A stretch of DNA of 64,000 nucleotides, taken from contig NZ_CP135162.1 in the NCBI RefSeq assembly GCF_001940165.2, positions 2,352,001-2,416,000 on the forward strand. The letters are read 5' to 3'. Numbering within the stretch: the first letter of the stretch is position 1; the number at the start of each line of letters is the position of its first letter. The stretch is from Roseburia sp. 831b (GTDB taxonomy: Bacteria; Bacillota; Clostridia; Lachnospirales; Lachnospiraceae). This document shows, piece by piece, positions 17,175 to 26,306 of the stretch. The notes beneath the pieces are model-generated. The model saw nothing but the letters and a program-made list of their open reading frames with translations, searched no databases and was not told the DNA's origin. A program made the translations under genes and the position numbers.

Positions 17175-18944
17175 TTATTCGACATCCTGTAATGCCTCTA
17201 CATCTTCTTCGCCAGTACGAACTTTTACAACTTTTGCAACATCGTAAACGAAGATCTTACCATCACCAATATGTCCGGTGTAAAGTGTCTTCTTAGCTGC
17301 TTCAATTACGGACTCTACTGGAATCTTGCTAACAACAACCTCTACTTTTACTTTTGGTAATAAGGTTGCATCTAACTCAGCACCACGATATTTCTCGCCG
17401 GCACCTTTCTGGATACCACAACCCATAACCTGTGTGACGGTCATACCGGTTACACCGAGGTCGTTCATCGCTTTCTTTAAGTGATCATATCTGGATAATT
17501 TTGCAATAATAACTACTTTGTAAATACCAGTTGCATCGTGCGGTACGGATACCACTTTGACTGCTGCATCTCTCTGTACTGCAGATGCTGCTTCGTATTC
17601 TGGTGTTCCAAGGTCTGTATTTTCGTTGACATCCATTGTCATGGTGTTGGAAACATCCATGATGGAGAATCCAGCGTATGCAGATGGAAGACCATGTTCC
17701 ATTGCATCAAGACCGACAATTTCTTCTTCTTCGCTGACACGAAGTCCAATGGTGTGTTTGATTACAAGGAATGTAATTGTGATGGTAACTGCTGCCCAGG
17801 TACCTACGGTAAGAACACCGAGTAACTGGAGTCCTAATAACTTAAATCCACCGCCATAGAAAAGTCCTACCAGCTCATTTCCTGCTTTATCAGCGATTGA
17901 ATATCCTGGTGCTCTGTTTGTTGCGAAAAGACCAACTGCGATTGTTCCCCAGATACCGTTCATACAATGAACTGCTACCGCACCAACCGGGTCATCGACT
18001 CTTAATACGTTATCTAATAACCATACGCCGAAGCATACTAATAAACCTGCTACTGCACCGATTACAATTGCACCAAAGCAATCTGTGACATCACAAGGAG
18101 CCGTGATTGCTACAAGTCCTGCAAGGGATGCATTTAAACACATGGAAACATCTGGTTTTCCATATTTTACCCATGTAAAAATCATACAAACAACAGTTGC
18201 GACTGCCGGTGCTACGGTTGTGGTAAGGAAAATAGAACCTAACTGTTCTACGGAAGTTGCTGCTGCACCGTTGAATCCATACCAACCGAACCAAAGAATA
18301 AAGCATCCTAAACATCCAAGCGGAAGGTTGTGTCCTGGGAATGCATTTACTTTTGTAATATTGCCATCTTTATCTCTTGTAAATTTACCGATACGAGGTC
18401 CAAGGATTGCGGCACCAATTAATGCAGAGATACCACCAACCATGTGAATTGCACAAGAACCGGCGAAATCATGGAAGCCTAACTGGGATAACCAGCCGCC
18501 ACCCCAAATCCAGTGAGCTTCAATTGGGTAAATCAATGCGGAGATGACTCCGGAATAAATACAATAAGATAAGAATTTTGTTCTTTCAGCCATCGCGCCT
18601 GAAACGATGGTTGCAGTCGTAGCACAAAATACTAAGTTAAATACAAAATTTGAAAAATCAAAATCCTGATAGGATGTAAAAATATCAAATCCAGGTTTTC
18701 CGATAAGTCCGATGAAATCCTCACCTAACAACAGGGAAAAACCAATTAAGATAAACATTACAGTACCAATACAAAAATCCATCAGGTTCTTCATTAAGAT
18801 ATTACCGGAGTTCTTTGCCCGGGTAAAACCTGCCTCTACCATTGCAAATCCAGCCTGCATCCAGAATACCAAAGCGGCACCGATTAAGAACCAGACTGCA
18901 AATGTGTTTTCGCTTACTAAGCTTACAATTGCGTCTTCTGTCAT
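17175..18944 (-). CDS. Ammonium transporter fused to a PII signal protein
   Basis: 589-residue fusion. Residues 1 to about 420 are an Amt/MEP/Rh channel with eleven membrane segments and both pore histidines (IHMVGG and VHCMNG). After a linker of about 50 residues, residues about 475-589 form a complete PII (GlnB/GlnK) domain with the T-loop Tyr motif EKYRGAE, LLPKVKVEVVV and the C-terminal GDGKIFVYDV and RTGEED signatures. PII normally binds Amt in trans and blocks it when 2-oxoglutarate is low; here the gate is tethered to the channel. The gene follows glnN on the same strand. Start ATG has an AAGGAGG site. Confidence 0.95.
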   Translation of the reverse strand: MTEDAIVSLVSENTFAVWFLIGAALVFWMQAGFAMVEAGFTRAKNSGNILMKNLMDFCIGTVMFILIGFSLLLGEDFIGLIGKPGFDIFTSYQDFDFSNFVFNLVFCATTATIVSGAMAERTKFLSYCIYSGVISALIYPIEAHWIWGGGWLSQLGFHDFAGSCAIHMVGGISALIGAAILGPRIGKFTRDKDGNITKVNAFPGHNLPLGCLGCFILWFGWYGFNGAAATSVEQLGSIFLTTTVAPAVATVVCMIFTWVKYGKPDVSMCLNASLAGLVAITAPCDVTDCFGAIVIGAVAGLLVCFGVWLLDNVLRVDDPVGAVAVHCMNGIWGTIAVGLFATNRAPGYSIADKAGNELVGLFYGGGFKLLGLQLLGVLTVGTWAAVTITITFLVIKHTIGLRVSEEEEIVGLDAMEHGLPSAYAGFSIMDVSNTMTMDVNENTDLGTPEYEAASAVQRDAAVKVVSVPHDATGIYKVVIIAKLSRYDHLKKAMNDLGVTGMTVTQVMGCGIQKGAGEKYRGAELDATLLPKVKVEVVVSKIPVESVIEAAKKTLYTGHIGDGKIFVYDVAKVVKVRTGEEDVEALQDVE

Positions 18945-18963
18945 AACATAATCCTCCTTAATT

Positions 18964-19027
18964 TAAAAAAATGCGTCACATTTCCTATCTCCACAGCTTC
19001 GTGGTACCGGTAAATGCAACGCATTTC
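18964..19027 (-). terminator. Hairpin between glnN and amt
   Basis: On the minus strand AAATGCGT...ACGCATTT closes a long stem containing an inner CCAC-GAAGCT-GTGG hairpin, followed by a T-run. It can end the glnN transcript or act as an attenuator in the amt leader; the inner six-base loop recalls, without proving, antiterminator targets. Confidence 0.65.
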
Positions 19028-19070
19028 AATTATTTAACTATTTTTGTAATTGTATGTAAGGTATCTATTA

Positions 19071-21191
19071 TTATACCTCGAAAATAAGATCTCCATAAGA
19101 TGGCATTGGCCACATCTCTTTGTCTACAATCATTTCCATCTTATCGACTGGTGCTCTTAACGCATCCATTGCAACTTTCACTACATCTCTGTAGTAAACA
19201 GCCTGTTCTCTGCCTTCTTCCATAGCAGCACCCTTTGCTGTTACTTCCTCTAATTTTGCAAGTGCAACTTTTGTCTCCGATAATAAGTCAGATACTTCTG
19301 TCAATAACTCTGTCTGTACACTTACATCTGCATCACATGCTGCTTTTACAGCATTTACGGATGTTGCAAGGGATGTAATATATTTGATAACTGCTGGAAT
19401 AATCTGTTTTCCTGCAATATCAATCATTGCTTTTGCTTCGATGTTAATCTCTTTTGCATATGTCTCGTATTCAATCTCTACACGGGAATCAAGCTCTGCT
19501 TTTGTGAATACGCCAAATTTTTCAAATAAAGCAACTGCTTTGTCTGTGTTTAATGCTGGGATTGCATCTACCATAGACTTGATGTTTGGTAAACCACGTC
19601 TTTCTGCTTCTGCAACCCATTCATCGGAATAGCCATTTCCGTTGAATACGATTCTCTGATGCTCTGTCGCATATTTCTTAATCAAATCATGAACAGCCAT
19701 ATCAAAGTCATCTGCTTTTTCCAGTTCATCACAAGCTTCTGCAAATGCTTCTGCAACGATGGTATTTAATACAACGTTTGGCTGTGCGATAGAATCCTGG
19801 GAACCAACCATACGGAACTCGAATTTATTTCCTGTAAATGCAAATGGTGAAGTTCTGTTTCGATCTGTTGCATCTTTCATGAAGTCTGGTAATGTCTTAA
19901 CACCAGTATTTAATTTGGTACCTGCAATACTGTGTGTAGCCTCGCCTGTACTGATTAACTGTTTTAAGACATCCTCTAACTGTTCTCCTAAGTATATAGA
20001 AAGGATTGCTGGTGGTGCCTCGTTTGCTCCTAATCTGTGATCGTTTCCGACATCTGCTGCCGATTCTCTTAACAAATCAGCATGTGTATCAACTGCTTTT
20101 AAGATACAGGTTAATACTAATAAGAACTGGATGTTGTCATGTGGTGTTTTACCTGGATCTAATAAGTTGATTCCATCATCTGTTGTGATAGACCAGTTGT
20201 TATGTTTACCGGAACCATTGACACCTGCGAATGGTTTTTCATGAAGTAAACACTGTAAACCATGACGATATGCAACTTTCTTTAATGTTTCCATCACCAA
20301 CTGGTTATGGTCAACTGCCATATTACAGGTTGCATAGATTGGTGCTAACTCGTGCTGAGCCGGTGCAACTTCGTTGTGCTCTGTCTTGGAAGATACTCCA
20401 AGTTTCCAAAGCTCTTTGTTTACATCTCTCATGTAAGCTGCAATTCTTTCACGGATTGCTCCAAAGTAATGGTCATCCATTTCCTGTCCTTTTGGAGGCA
20501 TCGCACCGAAAAGTGTACGTCCTGTGAAAATCAAATCTTTTCTCTGTAAGTATTTTTCTCTGTCAACGATGAAGTATTCCTGTTCTGGTCCAACAGAAGG
20601 AATAATCTTCTTGGATGTTGTATTGCCAAATAATTTTACCAAACGGAGTGCCTGTGTATTAATAGCCTCCATGGAACGAAGTAAAGGTGTTTTCTGATCA
20701 AGTGCTTCTCCTGTGTAAGAACAGAAAGCGGTAGGAATACAAAGTGTTGCACCAGAAGCATCCTGTCTTACAAATGCAGGTGATGTACAATCCCATGCTG
20801 TATATCCTCTTGCTTCAAAGGTTGCTCTTAATCCACCGGATGGAAATGATGAAGCATCTGGCTCACCTTTGATTAATTCTTTTCCTGAAAAACTCATCAA
20901 TACTTTACCATTGCTCATAGGAGCTGTAATAAAGGAATCATGTTTCTCAGCTGTAACTCCTGTTAATGGCTGGAACCAATGAGTGTAATGAGTTGCTCCT
21001 TTTTCAATTGCCCATTCTTTCATCTCATGTGCAACTACATCAGCGGTCTCAAGGTCAAGATCTTTTCCCTCTTCCATAACTTCATGAAGTTTCTTGTAAA
21101 CTTTCTTCGGCAGACGTTCCTGCATCACAGCATCATTGAATACGTTTTCGCCAAAGATGTCTGCTACGTTATAGTATTCTGTCTCGCTCAT
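19071..21191 (-). CDS. glnN: Glutamine synthetase type III
   Basis: 706-residue type III glutamine synthetase, the large form found in Bacteroidetes, Clostridia and cyanobacteria; it joins ammonium and glutamate with ATP. Typical blocks: THWFQPLTG near residue 81, KISF-like [20 protein letters not shown] near 115, [10 protein letters not shown] with a catalytic Glu near 207, and [10 protein letters not shown] near 270. With the Amt-PII fusion downstream this makes an ammonium uptake and assimilation unit. It is preceded by a promoter (21338-21366) and a terminator inside the leader, so nitrogen-controlled attenuation is likely. Confidence 0.96.
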   Translation of the reverse strand: MSETEYYNVADIFGENVFNDAVMQERLPKKVYKKLHEVMEEGKDLDLETADVVAHEMKEWAIEKGATHYTHWFQPLTGVTAEKHDSFITAPMSNGKVLMSFSGKELIKGEPDASSFPSGGLRATFEARGYTAWDCTSPAFVRQDASGATLCIPTAFCSYTGEALDQKTPLLRSMEAINTQALRLVKLFGNTTSKKIIPSVGPEQEYFIVDREKYLQRKDLIFTGRTLFGAMPPKGQEMDDHYFGAIRERIAAYMRDVNKELWKLGVSSKTEHNEVAPAQHELAPIYATCNMAVDHNQLVMETLKKVAYRHGLQCLLHEKPFAGVNGSGKHNNWSITTDDGINLLDPGKTPHDNIQFLLVLTCILKAVDTHADLLRESAADVGNDHRLGANEAPPAILSIYLGEQLEDVLKQLISTGEATHSIAGTKLNTGVKTLPDFMKDATDRNRTSPFAFTGNKFEFRMVGSQDSIAQPNVVLNTIVAEAFAEACDELEKADDFDMAVHDLIKKYATEHQRIVFNGNGYSDEWVAEAERRGLPNIKSMVDAIPALNTDKAVALFEKFGVFTKAELDSRVEIEYETYAKEINIEAKAMIDIAGKQIIPAVIKYITSLATSVNAVKAACDADVSVQTELLTEVSDLLSETKVALAKLEEVTAKGAAMEEGREQAVYYRDVVKVAMDALRAPVDKMEMIVDKEMWPMPSYGDLIFEV

Positions 21192-21270
21192 ATCTAAACA
21201 TCCTTTCTTCGTTTCATCATAATCCCCTATCGAAATATGACTTTATTTTTGAGAGCTTACAAATAATTGT

Positions 21271-21306
21271 AAAAAAAGGGCATTCCAATCCTCTTGGAAC
21301 ACCCTT
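21271..21306 (-). terminator. Terminator hairpin in the glnN leader
   Basis: AAGGGTGTTCCAA / TTGGAATGCCCTT stem with a five-base loop and a seven-T run, located downstream of the promoter at 21338-21366 and about 80 bases upstream of the glnN start. Because it lies inside the predicted leader it is a candidate attenuator. Confidence 0.8.
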
Positions 21307-21337
21307 GTTCATCTCTCGCATTTGTTTTGCTGTATTT

Positions 21338-21366
21338 AATTTAACTCAAACACTTTTAAAATGCAA
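21338..21366 (-). promoter_or_regulatory. Promoter of glnN
   Basis: TTGCAT-N17-TAAATT on the minus strand; predicted start near 21331, leader about 140 bases. Confidence 0.6.
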
Positions 21367-21458
21367 GTAAAAATTTTGTTTTTTGATACTTCTGACAAAA
21401 TTATCTCGATTTGTGAGATTTTTTTGTCCATTTTCCCACTATTTTCTTCTGTCAAAGA

Positions 21459-24293
21459 TTAATTTGGCAAAACATAACCGTTCTCATCTACCTTCGGCTC
21501 CGCTTCCGGCTTCTTCTCTGCCTGGGAGGTTCCTGACATCCGGACTGCCACTTTGTCTAAATCTTCATTTAAAATCAGATTCAAATCCGCATTCTCTGCT
21601 TTTGAGACACGGTCCGACATTGCCATAATCAATTTTTCGTTGAAGTTTCTCACCCAGCGGCCATTGCTGTGGTCATCGGTTTTGCTGTAATTATTTTTAA
21701 CAACTTCACCGTAATATGCCTCATCCACCTGATATCCAGCATTATGTAAACCTAATAAACCAATCTGTACAATTTCATCCGGCGTATAATCCTCAAAATC
21801 AAACGTATGTGGAACACGGCTTACAAGACCTGAATTCATTTGCATAAATTCGCCCATTTCTTTGGTATAGCCTGCTAAGATAATAACAATGTCTTTGCGG
21901 TGGTCTTCCATAAATTTTAAAATCTCATCGACTGCCTCAATCCCAAAGTCGTTACCAGTACCCTGGCTTAAAGAATATGCTTCATCGATAAACAGCACTC
22001 CACCTAGGGCTGACTCCAAAACCTCTCTTGTCTTTATTGCAGTCTGTCCGACATATCCTGCTACCAGGTCGCTTCTTGACACCTCAATAAACTTCTTCTG
22101 GCTGATAATGCCTTTCTGATACAGAACCTCTCCAATAATTCTGGCAACGGTTGTCTTTCCGGTTCCCGGATTTCCAAGGAAAAGAGAATGTAACGTAAAA
22201 TCGCTGTTTTCCTGTCCCTGTTCCTCTCTTCTTTGATTGAGTTCTGCTAGTGAAATAAAACGGCTTACCTGCTCTTTTACGCCCTGAATACCAATCAGCT
22301 TCTGCAGACGCTCCATAGCATCCTCGTGTTTTCCATCTTCCTGTCGGAATTTGCCCTGTGCCAAAACCTCATCGATATCCACATTGTAGATGGTTTCAAT
22401 ATCTTCCTCTCCCGTGTTCATGACACGGTCTGCAAATGCTTTTAACAGCTTTTCATTGAAGTTACGAATCCAGCGCGCGTTACTGTGATCGAGAGAACAA
22501 CGGTAAGCACGTTTTACCTGCTGCGCGTAGTACTCTTCGTTCTCGAACTTGTACTGTTTTTTTGCCAGTTCTTTTTCTCCGATTTCAACAATCTCATCCG
22601 GAGTAAAGTCCTCAAACACAAATTTATTTGGAACACGTGAAGTCAATCCCGGATTTGTTTTTAAGAACTGCTCCATTTCTTTGGTATAACCTGCGAAAAT
22701 AATCATAATCTCGCCACGGTGGTCTTCCATATATTTTAAAATGGTATTGATTGCTTCAATACCGAAGTTGACATTCGCATCTTTTTTATTGAGCGCATAC
22801 GCCTCATCGATAAATAACACGCCGCCTTTTGCCTTCTCTAATAATGCCAGTGTCTGCTGCGCCGTTCCACCTACATTCTGGGAAATAAAGTCCGGCTCCG
22901 ATGCCTCAATCAGCTTAAATTCGTCGCTCTTAAATGCGCCTGACTCAAAAAGCACCTCTCCAATCAGACGGGCAACTGTCGTTTTTCCGGTTCCCGGATT
23001 CCCCATGAAAACGGAATGAAAGGACTGTTCCTGTGGTTCAAGTCCCTTGGCAATTCTCTGCTGGTTAAATTCCACCATGCGAAGCATTTTTTCAATTTCA
23101 CGCTTCACACTGTTTAATCCTATCAGGTGCTCTAACTGCTCTCTTGCGCTTTCTTTTGAAGTCTCGTCCTCACCTGCGGCACCTGAAACGCCGGATGCGC
23201 CCGTTGCCTTCTTCTGATAAGCAAAACTGCTCGTATCATCTGCTTCAATTCCAAGTTCTGACGCATTTCCCTCTGTGTAAACCAAATCACTTAACTGCAA
23301 CATGGAGTGATCCGAAATGCGGATATTCGGGTCTGTAATACGGCTTACCGAAATCTTATCTCCATATACAATCGAATGGTCTCCAATAAACAAATCCACT
23401 TTCTGACTGTTCTGACCTAAGATACGCACTTCATCAAAGATGCAGACACTTGATTGTTCATCCACAACCATTGTTTCGTTGATGGTAGCGCCATGTAAAA
23501 ACACTCTTCCATCCACTATCTTTACCGATGTCATTTCATCATTTTCGGACTCAAACCGCGCATTCTCTTTTCCAAAAACGGCTGCATCAAAATTTGGCTG
23601 GCTGATGACGCAGTTCTTTGTCGTCACAAGGCTGTTTTTCATCCACAACGCCGGATAGTCCTTTTCCGGCTCACAACCGGTAATGGTCGAATTCTCGATA
23701 TGTACTGTGGAGTTTATGACATTGATTGCATTGGTATCCCCCGTGTAAATGCTGGAATTATTTATCTTTAACTCTGTATTCTCTACCGCAATCCGGCAGT
23801 CCCTGAAGTTACAGCCGTCTAACTCTAACTTGCCCTCCTCCATATAGGCTCTCATATACAATTTATCGTTTTCCATCACCGTAACATCATTCAAAATAAG
23901 ATGTGCCCGATTTCCACCGTAAAGAACCGGATATACTTCTCCCTCCTGCTGCACACTTTCTAACACGACGTTGGTTAACGTCACCGTTGCCTCTTGTTTG
24001 CAATTTACCAGGTTAGTTTGTTCTTTTCCATAGCGAATCCATAAATTCTCGAATGTAACATTTGCTTTATTTTTAATTGCAACACGACCATGGATTACGT
24101 TGGTAAAATTCTGTGTTCCGTTTTCCCCTACGTTCGTTTTTCCAATGAATGTCAGATTCTTTTCTATTACCACACAATCGACATCCGGGCAATATCCCTC
24201 CTGAAATTCAATGACATCTCCATCCTTTGCTGCATTGACAGCCGGCATAAAATCCCAGGCATTCTGGTCTGCGCCTACTAAATATTTTGGCAT
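21459..24293 (-). CDS. Beta-helix protein with two CbxX/CfxQ-type AAA+ domains
   Basis: 944-residue cytoplasmic-looking protein without a signal peptide. Residues 1 to about 350 are a right-handed parallel beta-helix built of irregular repeats (for example ALWMKNSLVTTKNCVIS). Two AAA+ modules follow, each with Walker A GNPGTGKTT (about 425 and 700), Walker B GGVLFIDEAYAL or GGVLFIDEAYSL, a sensor segment and the ending SN[AG]RW[IV]RNFNEKL. The modules are related to CbbX, SpoVK and the type VII secretion ATPase EccA. Function is unknown; a substrate-recognising or scaffold beta-helix feeding a hexameric remodelling motor is an inference. It is followed by the glnN promoter; no secretion genes are seen nearby. 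Confidence 0.88.
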   Translation of the reverse strand: MPKYLVGADQNAWDFMPAVNAAKDGDVIEFQEGYCPDVDCVVIEKNLTFIGKTNVGENGTQNFTNVIHGRVAIKNKANVTFENLWIRYGKEQTNLVNCKQEATVTLTNVVLESVQQEGEVYPVLYGGNRAHLILNDVTVMENDKLYMRAYMEEGKLELDGCNFRDCRIAVENTELKINNSSIYTGDTNAINVINSTVHIENSTITGCEPEKDYPALWMKNSLVTTKNCVISQPNFDAAVFGKENARFESENDEMTSVKIVDGRVFLHGATINETMVVDEQSSVCIFDEVRILGQNSQKVDLFIGDHSIVYGDKISVSRITDPNIRISDHSMLQLSDLVYTEGNASELGIEADDTSSFAYQKKATGASGVSGAAGEDETSKESAREQLEHLIGLNSVKREIEKMLRMVEFNQQRIAKGLEPQEQSFHSVFMGNPGTGKTTVARLIGEVLFESGAFKSDEFKLIEASEPDFISQNVGGTAQQTLALLEKAKGGVLFIDEAYALNKKDANVNFGIEAINTILKYMEDHRGEIMIIFAGYTKEMEQFLKTNPGLTSRVPNKFVFEDFTPDEIVEIGEKELAKKQYKFENEEYYAQQVKRAYRCSLDHSNARWIRNFNEKLLKAFADRVMNTGEEDIETIYNVDIDEVLAQGKFRQEDGKHEDAMERLQKLIGIQGVKEQVSRFISLAELNQRREEQGQENSDFTLHSLFLGNPGTGKTTVARIIGEVLYQKGIISQKKFIEVSRSDLVAGYVGQTAIKTREVLESALGGVLFIDEAYSLSQGTGNDFGIEAVDEILKFMEDHRKDIVIILAGYTKEMGEFMQMNSGLVSRVPHTFDFEDYTPDEIVQIGLLGLHNAGYQVDEAYYGEVVKNNYSKTDDHSNGRWVRNFNEKLIMAMSDRVSKAENADLNLILNEDLDKVAVRMSGTSQAEKKPEAEPKVDENGYVLPN

Positions 24294-24747
24294 TTATCTT
24301 CCCTCCCTATACACAGGCAACGCCATTTATCTTAAAAAGGTAACTTCTTTCACCTCTCCTGATTTTCTCTCTTTCATTCCTGCACAAATATTATACCGCA
24401 CCTTTTATCCAGGGTGCAAGGTGCATTTCTGCGCCTCCAATGAAATATGACGAACTCATAAGCAATATCAAGAGCAAAAAAATCAATTTCAATTTCCACA
24501 TCAGTAAAACCGATAGAACGCCTTTACTAAGATACCGGTTCTGCCGGCTGTCCTGCATCCAAAATTATCATCGATACACTCTGCGTTGTCAGCAAACCTG
24601 GAATTCATACAGAGCATTTTTTCGAATCCGGCGGCGTATACGGACAGAAAGTACCTTCGGAATTTTAAAATAAGATAAATCTTATCAACGGCTATTCCAT
24701 CGCGGTTCGAGGATGTGATTTCCATGATATCTTGGACATATCGATAC
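24294..24747. other. Intergenic stretch without a convincing gene
   Basis: 454 bases upstream of the AAA+ gene. A plus-strand frame at 24440-24673 ends in RTESTFGILK, which is faintly like the C-terminus of IS1182-type transposases, but no continuous homology can be followed, so at most it is a decayed insertion sequence. Confidence 0.3.
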
Positions 24748-24998
24748 CATTTTTTATGAATTATCCAATTTTAAAGCATTTTACGGATGCTGGTTTACAT
24801 AAAAATAGCCTGTTGGATAATAGGAATGATTTGAAAGAAAATTATCCAAAAAATCCTGTTATTTTACAGTATTTTTAACAAATTTTTTTAAGTCTACTGT
24901 ATTTATCCAAAGTGAGTAAAATAGTTTACATAACACAGGTAATTTAGGACCTTTTTGGATATTTTTTTAGCTGAGACGTCTTATTTGTAAAATAGAAT
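24748..24998 (+). repeat. Family B intergenic repeat, copy 1
   Basis: AT-rich 250-base element matching the reverse strand of 51768-52020. Shared landmarks in the same order and spacing are TGCTGGTTTACATAAAAAT, AAAATTATCCAAAAAATC, TTTACAG, CTGTATTTAT, GTTTACATAACA and TAAAATAGA. About 165 bases align without a gap. Translated, the two copies share AGLHKN and ENYPKN, but this copy has in-frame stops, so it is non-coding or a dead gene piece. Confidence 0.75.
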
Positions 24999-25060
24999 GT
25001 TCTTGTTTCCTATTTGTTGTACGCCAATCTCTTGTAATTGTTGTCGTTTATGTATTCCTC

Positions 25061-25147
25061 AAAAAGGAGAAGCTAATATCGCGTCTGATATGCCCTTTAT
25101 CTACTTGGCAAGGGGCATATCTGTCACGATACTAACTTCTCTTTTTT
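25061..25147. terminator. Orphan long inverted repeat with terminator ends
   Basis: Arms of about 29 bases (GAGAAGCTAATATCG and GATATGCCC against their near-complements) around a 15-base centre, with T-rich tails on both strands. No gene ends here on the plus strand, so it may mark a small RNA or the edge of a lost element. Confidence 0.6.
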
Positions 25148-25253
25148 GTTCTTAACTTAATGTTATTGTCCTCACGGTCTGGATAGTTTTCTGTTAGGGG
25201 AATTTTTCACTTTGTTCAGGCTATGAGGATTCTTTTTACTATTTCATTTTTAT

Positions 25254-26177
25254 TTAAGCAACCCATTGTGTAATATAAACATAATTTTCATCGCTACCAG
25301 TGATTTCAAGATAATATCTTCTATATGGAGTGCCATCTCCATTACCATAATTGAAACCTTCCATTGCATTTGCTATGGCATTAGCATTTAATTCATCCTT
25401 GCTTAATGACCAACATCCTGAGCCCCAAGAAGCTTCATCCTTAATACTTGGGTCCCACACCATTCCCTGAGCTTCCACTTGGGAGCGATAATATGCAACT
25501 GCTTCTTCTGGGGTATATTTCTCAGCTGTTGTTGCTTCTTCTTCCCCTGTTCCCACTGCTGGCTCACTGTTGGCAGATTGGTCTGCTTGTGAATTATTCG
25601 CGGAACTATTGCCGGTGCTGTTATTTGTGCTTGCACTTTCATTTTTTGAGTTTGTAGTTTCTTTTTTTGCTGCTTCGTTTGTATTATTACTATTTGTTTC
25701 AGTGGTCTCATTTGAATTTGACGCCAAAGCCACATCCACATCATCATCTACTAACAGATATAATCTATCATACGGCGTGTTCTCCACAGGGTTTTCCAAT
25801 GCAACCCAGGCATATCTTGACGAAGATGCAATAGCATGAAGTGTTACACCTTTTTTCACTTCCGCAATTTTTATACCCTCACTTGAATATAAACTCAAAT
25901 CTTTCGGTGCAACAAAAGAGACATCTATATCTTTATCAAATTTACTTGCATCAATACTATATTCAGCATCTGAAGGTTCAACAAAAGTCAATCCATCATA
26001 AGTTGACACTGGAACAATGACCTCTTCTGTTGAATCAATGCTTTCTGTATTCATAACTTCTTTCTCAATCTTTTCTGTTGGCTCTACATTTTCATCCTGA
26101 GTTTTATTTCCACATCCAATTAATGAGAACATCATTGAAAATGTTAATAAAAGTACTGCAATTTTTTTATTTTTCAT
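25254..26177 (-). CDS. Putative lipoprotein with Asn/Ser/Thr-rich linker
   Basis: 307-residue lipoprotein of unknown function. The signal peptide ends in the lipobox LIGC (Cys 22). A negatively charged stretch precedes a compact domain (about 60-150: YDGLTFVEP...SLYSSEGIKIAEV), possibly SH3-like. A low-complexity Asn/Ser/Thr linker (about 152-212) then connects to a C-terminal domain (about 215-307) beginning YTPEEAVAYYRSQVEAQGM and ending YVYITQWVA. The layout suggests a surface-exposed, wall-spanning protein. Its upstream region is interrupted by the IS91-type element, and a small terminator-like hairpin lies 40 bases before its start, so expression may be altered. Confidence 0.75.
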   Translation of the reverse strand: MKNKKIAVLLLTFSMMFSLIGCGNKTQDENVEPTEKIEKEVMNTESIDSTEEVIVPVSTYDGLTFVEPSDAEYSIDASKFDKDIDVSFVAPKDLSLYSSEGIKIAEVKKGVTLHAIASSSRYAWVALENPVENTPYDRLYLLVDDDVDVALASNSNETTETNSNNTNEAAKKETTNSKNESASTNNSTGNSSANNSQADQSANSEPAVGTGEEEATTAEKYTPEEAVAYYRSQVEAQGMVWDPSIKDEASWGSGCWSLSKDELNANAIANAMEGFNYGNGDGTPYRRYYLEITGSDENYVYITQWVA

Positions 26178-26211
26178 CTATTATTTCTCTTTTCATTTTT
26201 TATTTTTTATA

Positions 26212-26233
26212 TTAAAAAAGTGTCTTCGACACT
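26212..26233 (-). terminator. Small terminator in front of the lipoprotein gene
   Basis: AGTGTC-GAA-GACACT followed by TTTTTT on the minus strand. It would block transcription coming from the transposon side. Confidence 0.65.
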
Positions 26234-26240
26234 CTCAACT

Positions 26241-26271
26241 CCCCTAGCCCCTCATTCATGAGGGGTAGGGG
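26241..26271 (+). repeat. Palindrome at the 5' end of the IS91-type element
   Basis: CCCCT-A-GCCCCTCAT / ATGAGGGG-T-AGGGG followed by TTTT. It could be the terminus (terIS) of the element and also shields the transposase gene from read-through. Confidence 0.6.
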
Positions 26272-26306
26272 TTTTCTTATCTCCTTCTTTATTGTAAAAT
26301 TCTATT

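Noticed and set aside
18964..19027. Riboswitch in front of amt
   Set aside because: No match to a known riboswitch consensus (glutamine or others) could be made; reported as a terminator or attenuator hairpin.
24440..24725. Possible IS1182-type transposase fragment (ending RTESTFGILK)
   Set aside because: Only a ten-residue resemblance; no continuous alignment could be followed in any frame.
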